This document shows, piece by piece, positions 1 to 11,000 of a stretch of DNA of 64,000 nt. The stretch's first letter is position 1; every line of letters starts with the position of its first letter. Below the pieces are notes generated by a model. The model saw only the letters and a list, made by a program, of their open reading frames with translations. It did not search any database and was not told where the DNA came from. The position numbers and the translations under genes were made by a program. The stretch is from positions 11,365,001 through 11,429,000 of the forward strand of contig NC_065874.1 in assembly GCF_933775445.1 (NCBI RefSeq), read 5' to 3'. Origin of the DNA: Argentina anserina. Taxonomy: Eukaryota > Streptophyta > Magnoliopsida > Rosales > Rosaceae.

Positions 1-2501
1 CAAGTAATAACCTTTCTCCCCTGATCAGGTCGTTTGGTCAATTCCCAAGTCTGATTTTTCTGAAGTGATTCCATTTCATCTCCCATTGCAGCAAGCCATT
101 GAGCTGACTCTGTACTTGTAACTGCTTCCTTGTAGGTGGACGGCTCATGAGGATCCACCTCTTCAGCAACCTGTAGTGCATAAGCCACCATGTCCTCAAA
201 ACCATACCTTGTAGGTGGTTTCCCAAAGTTTGGTCTCCTAGATCGCTCATGAGTCAAACTATGCTGATTAGCAACCATTTGTTCTGATTCTGAATGTAGG
301 TGTTGATCTTCTTGTTGTGGTTCACTCACATCTTCAGTGACTTGTTGCTCCACCTGTTTCTCAACACTACAATTTTCTGATACAACCACAGACTTCATAG
401 TAGGGTTAAACATAGAATTTTCATCAAATACTACATTCCTACTCAGTATAACCCTCCTTTCAGATGGAGACCAGATTCTGAAACCTTTAACCCCATCTCC
501 ATAGCCTACAAACACTCCTTTTTTAGCTCTTGGTTCTAACTTACCCTCACTTACATGATAGTAAGCAGAGCACCCAAAAACCCTCAGATTGGAGTAATCA
601 GCAGACTTACCAGACCACATCTCATAAGGTGTTTTGAGATGTATACCTGTGTGTGGTCCACGATTTATCAGATAACAAGCAATATTCACCGCTTCTGCCC
701 AGAACCTTCTTTCTAATCCAGCATTAGAGAGCATGCACCTAGCTCTCTCCAGAAGTGTCTGATTCATACGTTCTGCTACACCATTTTGCTGTGGTGTATT
801 CCGGACTGTATGGTGCCTTGCAATACCTTCAGTCTTGCAGAAATCATCAAATTCAGCAGAACAGAATTCCAGACCATTATCAGTTCGCAGCCTCTTGATC
901 TTCTTCCTTGTTTGATTTTCAACTAATGCCTTCCACTGCTTGAAATTCTTGAAAGCGTCACTTTTATGCTTCATCATGAACACCCAAGTCATTCTTGAGT
1001 AGTCATCAATCATAGACACAAAATATCTGTGACCTCCCAAAGAGTCAACGCGAGAGGGACCCCAACAATCAGAATGGATATAATCAAGTGTGCCTTTAGT
1101 TCTATGAATCGCTTTAGGAAATTTTCTGCGATGTAGCTTCCCAAAGATACAATGTTCACAGAAACTAAAATCCTTGACCTTGTGGCCACCAAGAAGATCA
1201 TTCTTTGACAGAATTTGCATCCCTCTTTCACTCATATGACCAAGCCTCATGTGCCATAGCTTGGTCATATCATCCTTGTGAACCTCTGATGATGCAACAG
1301 CAGCCGAGCCTGACAGCGTTGAACCTTGCAGAATATATAAAGTACCTCGCTTGACACCTTTCAGAACCACATTGGTACCTTTGTAGACATTTAAAATTCC
1401 ACATGAGCCTTTGTACTTGAAACCTTTGCTATCTAGAAGACCCAAAGAAATCAGGTTTTTCGTCATGTGTGGAGCATGCCTAACATCATTCAATGTACAG
1501 AATTTACCATCATGTGTCCGTATTTTTATTGAGCCAATTCCAACCACCTTACTTGCAGAACTGTTTGCCATAGAAATATTGCCTCCATCTATCTGCTCAT
1601 AGGTTGAAAACCACTCTCTGCGTGGACATATATGATAAGACGCCCCGGTATCCAAAATCCACACATCCCTGTGATGTATGTGTGCATCTGCAACCAAGGC
1701 CAGATTTTCTTCCGAAGTGGTGTCAACTTCTGCTACAACAGCAGTACCTGATGCTTTCTCAGACTGCTTCTTCTTCTTTGGACATTCGTTTTTCCAATGT
1801 CCCTTCTCTTTACAGTAGTTACAGACATCATTGGATTTGGAACCCTTTGAAACTGGATTCTTATATTTCTTCTTCCCCGAACCTTTCTGTCCCAAACTTC
1901 CACTGGCTACCAACCCTGCAGCCTGACTGTCTGAACTAGTACCGGTCGCCTTATGGCGCATATCTCTAGTATGTAAAGATGATCTAACATCCTCCAAAGT
2001 CAGAGTATCTCTCCCACCAATAAAAGAATCCACAAAATTCTCATACGACGAAGGTAGAGATACCAACAGAATTAGAGCAGCATCCTCATCATCAACTTTA
2101 ACATCGATATTACGCAACTCTAATAGAACAGTGTTTAACTGATCTAAGTGATCTCTTAGAGATGTACCTTCTTCCATACGCAGACCGAACAGACGTCGCT
2201 TTAGAAGCAACTTGTTGGTTAAAGACTTCGTCATGTATAGACTCTCAAGCTTCAACCACAGACCAGCCGCAGATTCCTCCTCTGCGACTTCGGTGATTAT
2301 ATCATCTGCAAGGCACAACAGAATTGTCGAGTGTGCCTTCTCCTCCAGACTGGCCATCTCAGCGATTTCTTGATCCTCTGACTTCTTAACCAGCGGCGCC
2401 CACATCCCTTGTTGTTTTAACAAGGCTCGCATCTTGATCTGCCATAAACTGAAGCTGCTCCTCCCTGTGAATTTATCAATCTTCACATTCAAACCAGACA
2501 T
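1..2501 (-). CDS. copia gag-pol polyprotein, N-terminal part (gag, protease, integrase)
   Basis: The open frame starts at the ATG ending at 2501 and stays open to the window edge. Domains in order: UBN2-type gag at the N terminus (MSGLNVKIDKF start), a CCHC zinc knuckle (CNYCKEKGHWKNEC, about 1760-1820), an aspartic protease motif ILDTGAS near 1650, a GAG-pre-integrase HH-CC domain (LWHMRLGHM, near 1240), and the integrase core with Asp in HSDCWGP, Asp in TDNGLEF and Glu in NGVAER. The start of the RT domain (QWLAAMGDEMESL) lies at about 40-110. Frame agreement was checked at ATG codons near 84, 972 and 1218. The product would be cut into capsid, protease, integrase and RT for cytoplasmic particle assembly and reinsertion. 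Nothing is obviously broken in the visible part. Confidence 0.92.
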   Translation of the reverse strand, partial: MSGLNVKIDKFTGRSSFSLWQIKMRALLKQQGMWAPLVKKSEDQEIAEMASLEEKAHSTILLCLADDIITEVAEEESAAGLWLKLESLYMTKSLTNKLLLKRRLFGLRMEEGTSLRDHLDQLNTVLLELRNIDVKVDDEDAALILLVSLPSSYENFVDSFIGGRDTLTLEDVRSSLHTRDMRHKATGTSSDSQAAGLVASGSLGQKGSGKKKYKNPVSKGSKSNDVCNYCKEKGHWKNECPKKKKQSEKASGTAVVAEVDTTSEENLALVADAHIHHRDVWILDTGASYHICPRREWFSTYEQIDGGNISMANSSASKVVGIGSIKIRTHDGKFCTLNDVRHAPHMTKNLISLGLLDSKGFKYKGSCGILNVYKGTNVVLKGVKRGTLYILQGSTLSGSAAVASSEVHKDDMTKLWHMRLGHMSERGMQILSKNDLLGGHKVKDFSFCEHCIFGKLHRRKFPKAIHRTKGTLDYIHSDCWGPSRVDSLGGHRYFVSMIDDYSRMTWVFMMKHKSDAFKNFKQWKALVENQTRKKIKRLRTDNGLEFCSAEFDDFCKTEGIARHHTVRNTPQQNGVAERMNQTLLERARCMLSNAGLERRFWAEAVNIACYLINRGPHTGIHLKTPYEMWSGKSADYSNLRVFGCSAYYHVSEGKLEPRAKKGVFVGYGDGVKGFRIWSPSERRVILSRNVVFDENSMFNPTMKSVVVSENCSVEKQVEQQVTEDVSEPQQEDQHLHSESEQMVANQHSLTHERSRRPNFGKPPTRYGFEDMVAYALQVAEEVDPHEPSTYKEAVTSTESAQWLAAMGDEMESLQKNQTWELTKRPDQGRKVIT

Positions 2502-2539
2502 CTTTCTTGGCGGAAATCACAACCAGGCCAGATAAATCT

Positions 2540-2552
2540 GGCTCTGATACCA
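2540..2552 (-). other. primer-binding site, initiator-Met tRNA type
   Basis: Minus strand TGGTATCAGAGCC, three bases inside the LTR end, is the standard plant copia PBS and fixes the LTR boundary. Confidence 0.92.
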
Positions 2553-2555
2553 ATT

Positions 2556-2946
2556 TGTTATAACTAGTGCAAGAAAGAACACAGATTTACGTGGTTCACT
2601 AACGATGTGTTAGCTACGTCCACGGACAGAAGAAGAACAGTTTTATTATGTTGAGGAAAAATACAGAACGGCTTGTATACAACACATAATAGGTTGTTTA
2701 TATACAACCCTAAACCCGATATACTAGTCCTAATAGGAAACCATAACCTAGTATAACCCGATATACTAGTCCTAATAGGAAACCATAACCTAGTATAACC
2801 CGATATATAGATAAGCCGCCAGAACAGATTGGATGATTCAAGGCATATATTAACAATGTTCATCTTTGATTAATTATAAGTTTAACTTAATTAAATTAAT
2901 CAATTAAAATTTGATTTTAAATAGTTTATTAACCATTTTTCCAACA
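2556..2946 (-). repeat. 5' LTR of the copia element (391 bp)
   Basis: On the minus strand the LTR starts TGTTGGAAAAATGG at 2946 and ends at 2556 with AGTTATAACA. The right limit rests on the terminal TG/CA pair, because the second LTR is outside the window. It contains a 42-bp tandem duplication. Confidence 0.75.
2715..2807 (-). repeat. 42-bp tandem repeat in the LTR, about 2.2 copies
   Basis: The block starting CCCGATATACTAGTCC begins at 2715, 2757 and 2799, giving a period of 42 bp. The two full copies are identical by eye, so the duplication is recent or is kept homogeneous between LTRs. Confidence 0.85.
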
Positions 2947-3066
2947 TTATAGGTATATATCCCACTCTAGGAAAGAATACACTTCAAAGTTCAAAGTAGC
3001 TAGTTTCTTCTTTGAAGATTAGAGAATACCGAACACCATCCTTTTGACATTTTGAATTTTGATAGG

Positions 3067-3208
3067 CCCTGAAGCAGAGGGACGAGAATTTAGAAAAAGA
3101 AGTGAAATCTCTAAGGCTCAAGCTGATAGAGATGGAGAAACAATTGCAGAAAAGAAACAGCTGGCTGGAGTATTGAAGGCTATCAACACTATTTCGACAA
3201 GCTGCTGA
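3067..3208 (+). pseudogene. possible decayed coiled-coil exon
   Basis: After an acceptor-like TTTTGATAG the plus strand reads ALKQRDENLEKEVKSLRLKL and continues to a stop. A second frame starting inside it reads AEKKQLAGVLKAINTISTSC before its own stop, as if one frameshift had split a single C-terminal exon. Regular Leu/Lys/Glu spacing suggests a coiled coil. No upstream exon was found and no family is recognised, so it could also be chance. Confidence 0.25.
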
Positions 3209-3915
3209 ACAACAAAAGATATCATAGCCCTTTTTATAACAATGCTTTGAATCATTCTGCTGCAGTCCATTAAAATTAGTTTTTATTCTTGGAGGTTTCC
3301 TTACACATTGAAATCAATTCACATTTTTGACACTGAAAAAATTGCCTATGTGAATATATATACCGTAATGAACCCTTTTGCCTCTGTGAAAATTGCCTCT
3401 GTGAAATTAATTAACATTTTTGACACACTGAAATGAGTTTCAGCAATGCTTTCTCGTTCTCAATCATAATATTATCGGGTTAATGCATGTATCCTTGATG
3501 TTGCAATTCCAATTTGTGCTTTAACATCAATGTCTTGTTATTTTTGTTAACTTCTAACTCACAAGATGAATAAATATTCTACTCTTACCTCATGACTTAC
3601 TAATTTCGCTCTTCGAAACCGTGTCTACCTCCACCACCAAATTATCCATCTTTTTATTTTACCACCAAATTATCCATCATCACTATAAACAAAAACAAAA
3701 ATATTATTCTACCTTACTATAACCACTTCTTCAGATAGCACAAAATAATAACGGGAGCTTATATTCATACCTCTTAAAATGGTACTTAGACACCTCCATT
3801 TTTTTTCTAGATAGTTTTGATTTAGTCTATGCATATGAAATTACAAAAAAAAACAAAATTCGTTCATTAGAGGTTATAATATTTTCATATACGTTGATGT
3901 TTATTCTTGGTGAGT

Positions 3916-3918
<3 letters not shown>

Positions 3919-3954
<36 letters not shown>
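3919..3954. repeat. (AT)18 microsatellite
   Basis: Uninterrupted AT dinucleotide run of 36 bp; a potential length-polymorphic marker. Confidence 0.95.
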
Positions 3955-3957
<3 letters not shown>

Positions 3958-4972
3958 TGAATGAAAAAATTAGTCTACCAATTTTATTATGAACTTAGAA
4001 AATAAGTGGAATAGTGAATTAATTTGAGAAGATAGTTTGTATGATTATTATACATTTTCCGAGTTGTTTATACTAAATGAATTTGAAATAGAGTAGGAAA
4101 GAAATTAATTAATACTAGTCTAATTTAATATATCAAATTAGATATTTGACATTTTAGAAAAACTAGCTATGGAGGTCTAAATAACATTTTATGTATCTAT
4201 AAAAGAAAAATTAAGGTCTATTGAGTAAAGAGGTCTAAATAACGTTTTTAGATATATGAATATAAGCTCCCAATAATGACATTTTCTTCATCTTACAACA
4301 ATAGAGTTTCTCTCGAAAACATTTTGATATTCTCTTGGTTACAATTTTAACTTGTATCAAGTCATACAACTAGTGCTTTGTAAGGATCCGGTTATGTGCT
4401 ATACTTTGACCACATTGATTGCACTGATGTTTACATATTGACGTTTGAATATTTTGACATCATTTGCATATTCAGTCAGCTCCGTAGATTACCTTGAGGG
4501 ACAATCAATCTAGACCAGAGTAGATGTATCATGGGTGGGGTCTAACGTAGCAGAGATTTAATCTTCCATCGATTGTGGTGGCTCCGCCATGGACCACCTG
4601 ATCTTGTAGAGATTGAAGGTGGTGATCGAATCATCATGTATTTAAAACTTTTTTTTTGGTCTGAGTATTTAAAACCTTAGAGACCAACCTTTTGAGGATT
4701 TGGCAAGGTTGGCAATGACATGCATTATCTAACATTACGGCTTAGTTTAAAAGCCATCCATAATAAATCATACTATATTAGATAAGTGAACTAACTATAA
4801 TTATGTTTTATAACAAATAAATATTGAGCAGTCGTGGTGAAATTTTGTTTGTTAGTTGAATAGGAAAAACATGCCACATGTAACTATTTGAGAGGGGTAG
4901 AGGGAAAGGAATAGAGAAAAAAGAATAGAGAATTAGCTGTCGAGCGTCTCATGAGATTAGGTTTCATGCGTC

Positions 4973-5518
4973 CTCTGTTCGAAATATCGGCGATATATAT
5001 GGTCGATATATCCCCGATATATCGCTGATATTTTGAATCCGATACGATAAGAGCATATCGGTCAACGCAAAAATGATGGTCAACGGTCAAATATCGGTCA
5101 AAATTTGATTTTTTAATTATTTTTTCAATTTTTGTTTAATTTTTTAATATTTATTTCCTCTTTTTAAAAAAAACTTATATATTTTTTTCATTTTTTCATA
5201 TATATTTTTAATTTATATAAATTTTAAATATATATGATGAATTTCAAGTCTAAATAATCATTCTTAAATACCTATTTTTATTATTAGATGTCGTTCGTGT
5301 ACTTTAATTGTCATTAAATCAAGTATTTATTTTCTTTAGTTTACTTATTACCGTTTTTTTAGTTTATTTGGTACATATTGAAGTATAATTTTATAAATTT
5401 TATTAAAAATAAGCAAATCCGATAAAACCGATATATCCCCGATAAAACCGATATATCCACCGATATATTGTTTTATCTCTCGACCGATACAATGCCGAAA
5501 ACGATATTTAGACGATTG
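4973..5518 (-). mobile_element. non-autonomous hAT-type element, CGATATATCGG family, copy A (546 bp)
   Basis: Flanked by a perfect 8-bp duplication CATGCGTC (4965-4972 and 5519-5526). The ends are imperfect inverted repeats: left CTCTGTTCGAAATATCGG, right (reverse complement) CAATCGTCTAAATATCG. Clusters of CGATATATCGG-like palindromes lie at both ends around an AT-rich core without coding capacity. The core and both ends match copy E at 57054-57562 in reverse orientation, including a shared stretch around TGATGAATTTCAAGTCTAAA. An 8-bp TSD plus short TIRs is typical of hAT elements; the transposase must be supplied elsewhere. Confidence 0.88.
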
Positions 5519-5526
5519 CATGCGTC

Positions 5527-6211
5527 ACGCTGATATAGATGGCTTGAAGGAATCCTCTGTTGTCGAAAAGGAAAGAGGAAGAAGAAGCAGAGTCTTGGGC
5601 TGAAACTGAAACTGAAGCAGAGGTGACAGAGGAGTCAAAAGAGTCAACGGCGGAGGAAGAGAGTACTTGGGAAGAAGCAGCAGGAGTCAAGTGACAGTGA
5701 CCCAAGATAGACCCGAACCCGAATCCGAGCGCCGGAAGGCCCAAACGGACATCCAACCGAAACAGTCAACTCAAAATCCTGTCTTGTTGGACTGTCTGCT
5801 GCTAATGATGTGCGAGCCGAAGCTGTCCATGGAGGTGTCCAAGGAGACTTGGGTCTGCAGCACTGACTTCATCCGATGCCTCCCGGAGCCACACGTCTGC
5901 ATCAACAAAAAGGACGGTAAGGATGAGGCGAAGAAGCCGCGCGCCGCGGATCAGCTTGGACTCGCGGCGACAGCTGCTGCTCAACAGGAAGTGATGATTC
6001 AGCTGCCGATGTCGTCGTGTTCTTTTCCGTAGTGTCGATGGCCGAGATCATAGGGCAGAAGCTGGTAGGTTCTACTGCCTACGAGCCGTTTGTGCTAACG
6101 CGCTGCAAGTCGGAGCCAATGAGGTCGGTGTCTAAGCTTGCACCGGAGGTTTGCTTTTGGAAGAACAGGAACCTGCATCGCCACCCGGGTCCTCTCGGAG
6201 TCGGGTTTTAA
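5527..6211 (+). pseudogene. syringolide-induced protein 14-1-1-like gene, degenerate
   Basis: Three plus-strand frames hold consecutive pieces of one plant protein. They are an acidic Glu/Ser segment (about 5570-5692), then LLDCLLLMMCEPKLSMEVSK with CSTDFIRCLPEPH (5790-5905), then YEPFVLTRCKSEPMRSVSKL with CFWKNR and a C-terminal LGVGF (6080-6208). From memory these motifs belong to the plant family of syringolide-induced protein 14-1-1, of unknown biochemical role. Frameshifts lie near 5690 and near 6005-6020, and the N-terminal region is not recognisable. hAT copy A sits directly upstream, in what would be the 5' region. A two-exon reading of the parts cannot be fully excluded, but no good splice sites were seen. 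Confidence 0.65.
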
Positions 6212-6968
6212 TCCTAGGTAAATTTATTGGGAGTGTAAGAAATAACCAAAAAGTTAAATTGTAGCCATGTTGTCGTATGGCTCATGATTGTAGGTTTTTA
6301 CTTTCAACACATTGCTCTCTCTTGCTCCCTATCTCGTTTGTACATTTCCATGTAGTAATTTTTTAGAAATTAGTCTCTTTTGCATCTTTATCAGAAGTAA
6401 AGGAAAGTAGAAAAATGGTACTATGCGAGTCCCAGTTGATTTTCTTTCTGTTATATTGGTTCAGTTGAATGGTAATTTTCATTGGGGAATCAATAGGTAG
6501 TACAGGGCGCACGTTTGTTTGTATGCATGAGGCTTTTACTTAGAGCAGTGCAGTGGTAGAAAAATGCAGCTTTGCGTTTGTGGTACAGTGAATTACAACC
6601 TTTCGATAGGGACTGGAGCTCCAGCTGGAGTACTCATACCGGAGCTGTGCTTCTTTCTCTTTCAGAGTCAGATGACTACAAGTTTTACAGATTTACATAA
6701 TTTCGGTTTACTCTACTACCGTTAATAGTTTACCTTCTTCTAGTAAAATTCACATCCCTTATCGCTACAGGATTGTCTTGTGTTTCCTAGTCCTACTACA
6801 AGAAGTTTCATATTCAACCTTCACTGCTTTAAGGTAAGAATTTCAACCCCCTGCTAGGTATTCTATGAGTAGACGTCTCTTCTAACCTCTTATAAACCAA
6901 CGATCGGCAAGTGACTTAGCAACAAGTAAATTACAACCTCTACTCTTACGGATCGGAAATTCTGATTG
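6212..6968. other. intergenic, upstream of the F-box pseudogene
   Basis: No coding segment or terminal-repeat structure was recognised. The stretch probably includes the former promoter of the F-box gene. Confidence 0.5.
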
Positions 6969-7824
6969 ATGGAAAGCATGGATTCTGTTGGAGAAGCACG
7001 TGCAGAAAAGCCAAACCACCCTGATTCATCAGCGCTCCCTTACCTTCCCTTCGAGTTAATCCGTGAAATACTTGTACGACTTCCCGTCAAGTCTTTGTTA
7101 CAATTCAAAATTGTGTGCAAGTCATACTTGTCCTTAATCTCAATTGTCAAGTAATGAGTTTCGGCGCGTGCAAAGTTATTACAGTAGCAGAACGACGTTT
7201 AAAAGACTGATCTTAAGTGAGAATCTCAAGTAATTCTATGCTACCCTCCCAAATCCAGACCGCTAGAAATTCCGATTGATATCCTTGCCGAGAAGTTTTA
7301 TCTTAGTGGCAAAAATAACCATCAACAGGGACTCGATTTCGAGATAACAGGTTCTTGTGATGGTTTGTTATGTGTAGAAGTCCATGATAAAGATAGGGTT
7401 TTCTTGTGGAATCCATATACAAGTGAGTGTGTTGAAGCAAAACGACTCAATGCAGAGGATGAAGGATATTGTATCAACCATGGATTTGGTTATGACTACG
7501 AGAGTGACGACTACAAGGTATTCAGAGAGATTTACCAGTCCAACACCAGAACTCGTAAATGCATGATCTACTCACTAAGAACAAATTGTTGGAGAAGGAT
7601 TGAAGATAATCCTCTTGGTACTCGTTATATTGAGCAGTGTTCTACTTATGTAAATGGAGCTCTACAAAAGTTTGGTCATGATACGGTCATTAACTCATTA
7701 TATCTCTTGATCTGACAAGTGAGACATATATGGAAGTTCCAGAACCTGATTATGGTGAAAATACACATGTTTAGCGGAAATTAGTGGGTAGTTTTGAACG
7801 GTGCTTGTGCCTGCTAGTTCTCGG
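6969..7824 (+). pseudogene. F-box/FBA gene, 5' part, broken by insertion
   Basis: ATG at 6969 opens a frame with a typical F-box (LPYLPFELIREILVRLPVKS) that ends at a stop near 7152. Between about 7120 and 7365 the family sequence continues only in shifted frames. From 7365 the F-box-associated domain resumes: LCVEVHDKDRVFLWNPYTSE, then HGFGYDYESDDYKVF and MIYSLRTNCWRRI. A further stop or frameshift lies near 7715-7775. At 7824 a large hAT-type element interrupts the gene, and the C-terminal part resumes at 14403. Intact relatives act as substrate receptors of SCF ubiquitin ligases. With several frame breaks as well as the insertion, this copy is dead. Confidence 0.85.
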
Positions 7825-8177
7825 CTATGATACACGGATACGTTATAAAAGTGGAATGCCCGTATCGTATCCGTATCAGATACGGGTACAGACTAGTATC
7901 TTACATGTATTCTTGACTGAAAATGGAATAGAGGTTACCGAGATTACCAAAGGGAAGAAGATTGGATCGCCGGAGCTCCAGGAACACACCAAGAAGCTCG
8001 CTAGCGTCGCTGTCTTGAATTCGATCTCGCCGGAACGTGGCTCGAATCCGACATGCAAGGACTGGGTTGTGTAGAGCTCGTCGAGGGAGAGAGAGAATGG
8101 CAGTGGTGGCGTGCCCTAACGTGGGCGGAAGGCGGCGGCGCAGCTGGTCAAAGATTGCAGCTGTGTTGCTGCATCGG

Positions 8178-8270
8178 GAAGAGAGAAGAGAAGCAAAAGG
8201 AAGCAGAAGAGAAGAAAAAAAAAGGAAGGAGAAGAAGAAAAAGAAGAAAAGAGGGAGAGAGGAAAGGGCT
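8178..8270 (+). repeat. purine-only tract inside element B
   Basis: About 90 bases almost free of pyrimidines (GAAGA/GGAAG motifs). Arg/Lys/Glu-rich open frames seen here are compositional artefacts. Confidence 0.8.
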
Positions 8271-8327
8271 CGGGTCTTGAGCTTCTATGCCCAAAGATTA
8301 AAAAACGCAAACTGAAAACTATTATAT

Positions 8328-8531
8328 TGATGCAGGATGAAATAATTGTGTATTATTGAATGATATGGGAGCCTATATATATATGCATTACAAAACCACA
8401 ATCCCGTAGGATTCGGAGTCTTAATCTATTACGGAGTCCTAATCTATTACGGAGATGCTAATCTATCTCCTAATAGGAAACCTATTAGGTTAAGGCACAC
8501 ACAAGGGTAGAATAGTAATTCTCCAAGAACA
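8328..8531 (-). repeat. 3' LTR of the nested copia element (204 bp)
   Basis: Minus-strand start TGTTCTTGGAGAATTAC, end CATCCTGCATCA. It carries an extra CTAATCTATTACGGAG-type repeat unit absent from the partner LTR. Confidence 0.85.
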
Positions 8532-9770
8532 CTCCCCCTTGTGTCGCATGCCTAGGTTGCATGGCTCGGTAAAAACCTTGTCAAGCAAAATAAAAACCTC
8601 TTGGGTAAAAATAAAAGCTTGATCGAAGGGAAAAAAAGCACAACGCACCGCCTACATTTGATAGCATCATGTGAGGTAGACTCCTCCTGAAGTCTACAAA
8701 ACAACTCCCCCTGATTAGTGCCATAATCATGGAGTACAAAGAACAACGTATACAACGTTCATTACATGTTTCTCAAACGTAGTCTTGGGCCAATGATTAA
8801 TCATTAATCTAGCCACATATCCTTAGATCATACATGCTATACTTAGCCAAACTTAGATCTTAGGAAACAAGATTGCATAACAACTCAAAACAAGAGTTTG
8901 CAATGAAAATCAGATTCTCGGATAGAATGACCTTCATTTACTTAAACGGCCATAACTTCTTCGTCAAAATAGGTATCAATGAATTGTAAAATGTTCTTGA
9001 AAGTAGACACCCGTGGCTTTCCAGTGACATAAGGTTCACAACCTAATTCGATCGGAGCAGTTCGCAGTGCTCTGTCAAAGTTGACTGACTTACAAATTTC
9101 CGGACATAACTGTCCTACTTTGCTAAAACAGCCATAACTCACTCAATATGATAGCTATGAACAAATGGTTGGTGTCCCTGTAAAGTAGACACATAGACCT
9201 TTCCAATGGTACTAATGTCACCATAGTTCATTGAGCTAGCTGTCTTGTAGGTCTCGTTGAAGTTGACCTATGAAACTGGACATATTCTGATTTGTCACAT
9301 TTAATGTGTCTTTCGCAAAAAGAATGGGGGAATGGACCAATGAAGGACTGATTTTGGTCTGAAGTGGAACCGTATGTATCCTTTACGCTAACAGTGTCGA
9401 CTGCTACACCAAGGCGTACGTTGATGTTACTGGAGCTGCTGGCGGCGTTGGTGTGGATAGGATTTATGTTGGTTCACTAAGTGTAGAACTAAACCCATGT
9501 CAAAGGAGCAATGCAAGTCCAATGACGATGCATAGGCGCAGAGTTAATCACGTCATAATGAAAGAAATAGTGTCCCAACAACACTTACATATATGAACCT
9601 ATAGCTCATTGAATCTCTTCATCATCTTTATTTTGCCGGAATAGAGAATCAAGAATTAGCTTTCATATGAACACATATGGGTATGAGTTCTTGCAATCGA
9701 TTGTACTACGTTCTCTCGAACGTCGCAATCTGATTACATAAGCTCTATGTGGTCTGGATGTATTTAAAGT

Positions 9771-11000
9771 CCCTCAGGCACTCTCATATCTGCGTTAAGA
9801 TCCCTTTACAGATATTCTATGACCACTATCATATGCTGCAAATCAGTTTTCATGGACACTACTACTGATCAAGTAGCGGAAATCAATTATGTCCATAACG
9901 AGAGAATATAACTCATCGTAGTCAATACTAGGATAATGAGACAATCTTTGCGCCATAAGTTCTGCAAATATTGCATTACTTCATCTTTCTCATTACACTT
10001 ACGAACAACGACCAACATAACAAGTCTAGTTCAACCTGTATTGATTCTTTCCACTTCGGTCAAGTTGCTCATCGTTGATGCTTTACAACAGAATAAGAGC
10101 ATAAAAGAATACATAATAAATCATGGGAGATCAATCCATTAAACACATGCGCGCGGTTATACGATCAATTGAGAGATTTATTTTATTCTCTAACATCAAC
10201 AAAAGGAGTCTGTAGCGTCCCACAGAAACTTAGTTGATACACATGTTTAGAGAATATCTCTTGATGATGGGCGAAATACTTGTGTCTACGCACCTCGCTT
10301 CTTTCTGGTTTTGATTCCAGAGAATAATGGTCTCCCCCTCATCTAGGCAGGAGCCAAGACCGAAGCTATGACTCTTACTAGTCCATCTTTGCGTTTGCCG
10401 CCCTTGTTTTGTGGTGCAATACCACGGGTGCCGACAACACCGCAGCGTACGATGATGCCATCGCCGACTTCCTTCCCACTTTCAGGGATGGTACCAACGG
10501 TGCTAGGACCAGGTCATATGAAATTCTCCCATATTCTGAGAGTTCCAACTTTACCGGCACGTCACAACATTTATGTGCGATCTCGTCACTTTCACAATAT
10601 CAGTAAAGTCATTGAGAATCAAATCTTTGACTTTCTGGAGGTTGATAATGCGTTTCACTTTTGCTCACTTTGAGTAGTGCAGGATCTTAATGAGACATAG
10701 TGCCACACCACGTCAATTCCTGGCGTTAAAACCGGAATGGGAGCATTCCATATCTCCCCCTAACGATGGGAAGTATGTCTCATCAAAGTGACCGTCTGCT
10801 AATATCGCAGGATAGAGATCAACGGTTATAGATTAGAAATGGCAGACAAGTGTTGGTGATTCATAAATCATAACCATCCAAAATACTTAATCGTTTCAAG
10901 TAGACCGATTGAGATTACTACAATAGAGGCACATAAACAACTTAACCAAATAGGCGTTAGTGAAAAGAACGTTGGGACCGTATCTAGTGACCATTTGGTA
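9771..11000 (-). pseudogene. copia pol remnants (RT and C-terminal integrase pieces)
   Basis: Within the nested element, minus-strand translation near 9771-9860 gives pieces resembling the copia RT segment 'MDVV..YLYG.L....MKVPEG' (here HMIVVIEYL then RVPEGL). Near 10330-10400 a basic RGRP...KTRKKRG-like segment appears, and near 10930 an FG.VVYVP-like segment. Stops and frameshifts separate all pieces. No catalytic motif survives in one frame, so this is a fossil. Confidence 0.5.

Larger units (their letters stand above)
1..2946 (-). mobile_element. Ty1/copia LTR retrotransposon, 5' part, runs off window start
   Basis: Read on the minus strand this is the 5' LTR, primer-binding site and first ~2.5 kb of a gag-pol frame; RT, RNase H and the 3' LTR lie outside the window. 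The LTR starts TG and ends CA, the PBS matches the 3' end of initiator-Met tRNA, and the coding frame opens 38 bases after the PBS. The frame shows no stop over 833 codons, unlike the two other copia elements here, so this looks like the youngest LTR element of the window. The target duplication cannot be checked because the other end is missing. Confidence 0.93.
2947..4972. other. AT-rich intergenic DNA, no gene recognised
   Basis: This is low-complexity intergenic sequence. It contains an (AT)18 microsatellite at 3919-3954 and one possible decayed exon near 3067-3208. No long open frame is present on either strand and no terminal-repeat element could be defined. Confidence 0.6.

Noticed and set aside
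8037..8315. Arg/Lys/Glu-rich frames
   Set aside because: Translation of a purine-only tract in element B in several frames at once; no gene.
10385..10606. Plus-strand frame with CNTTGADNTAAYDDAIADF, first thought a captured enzyme fragment
   Set aside because: The minus strand of the same stretch fits the basic linker of copia pol better, and the surroundings are pol remnants.
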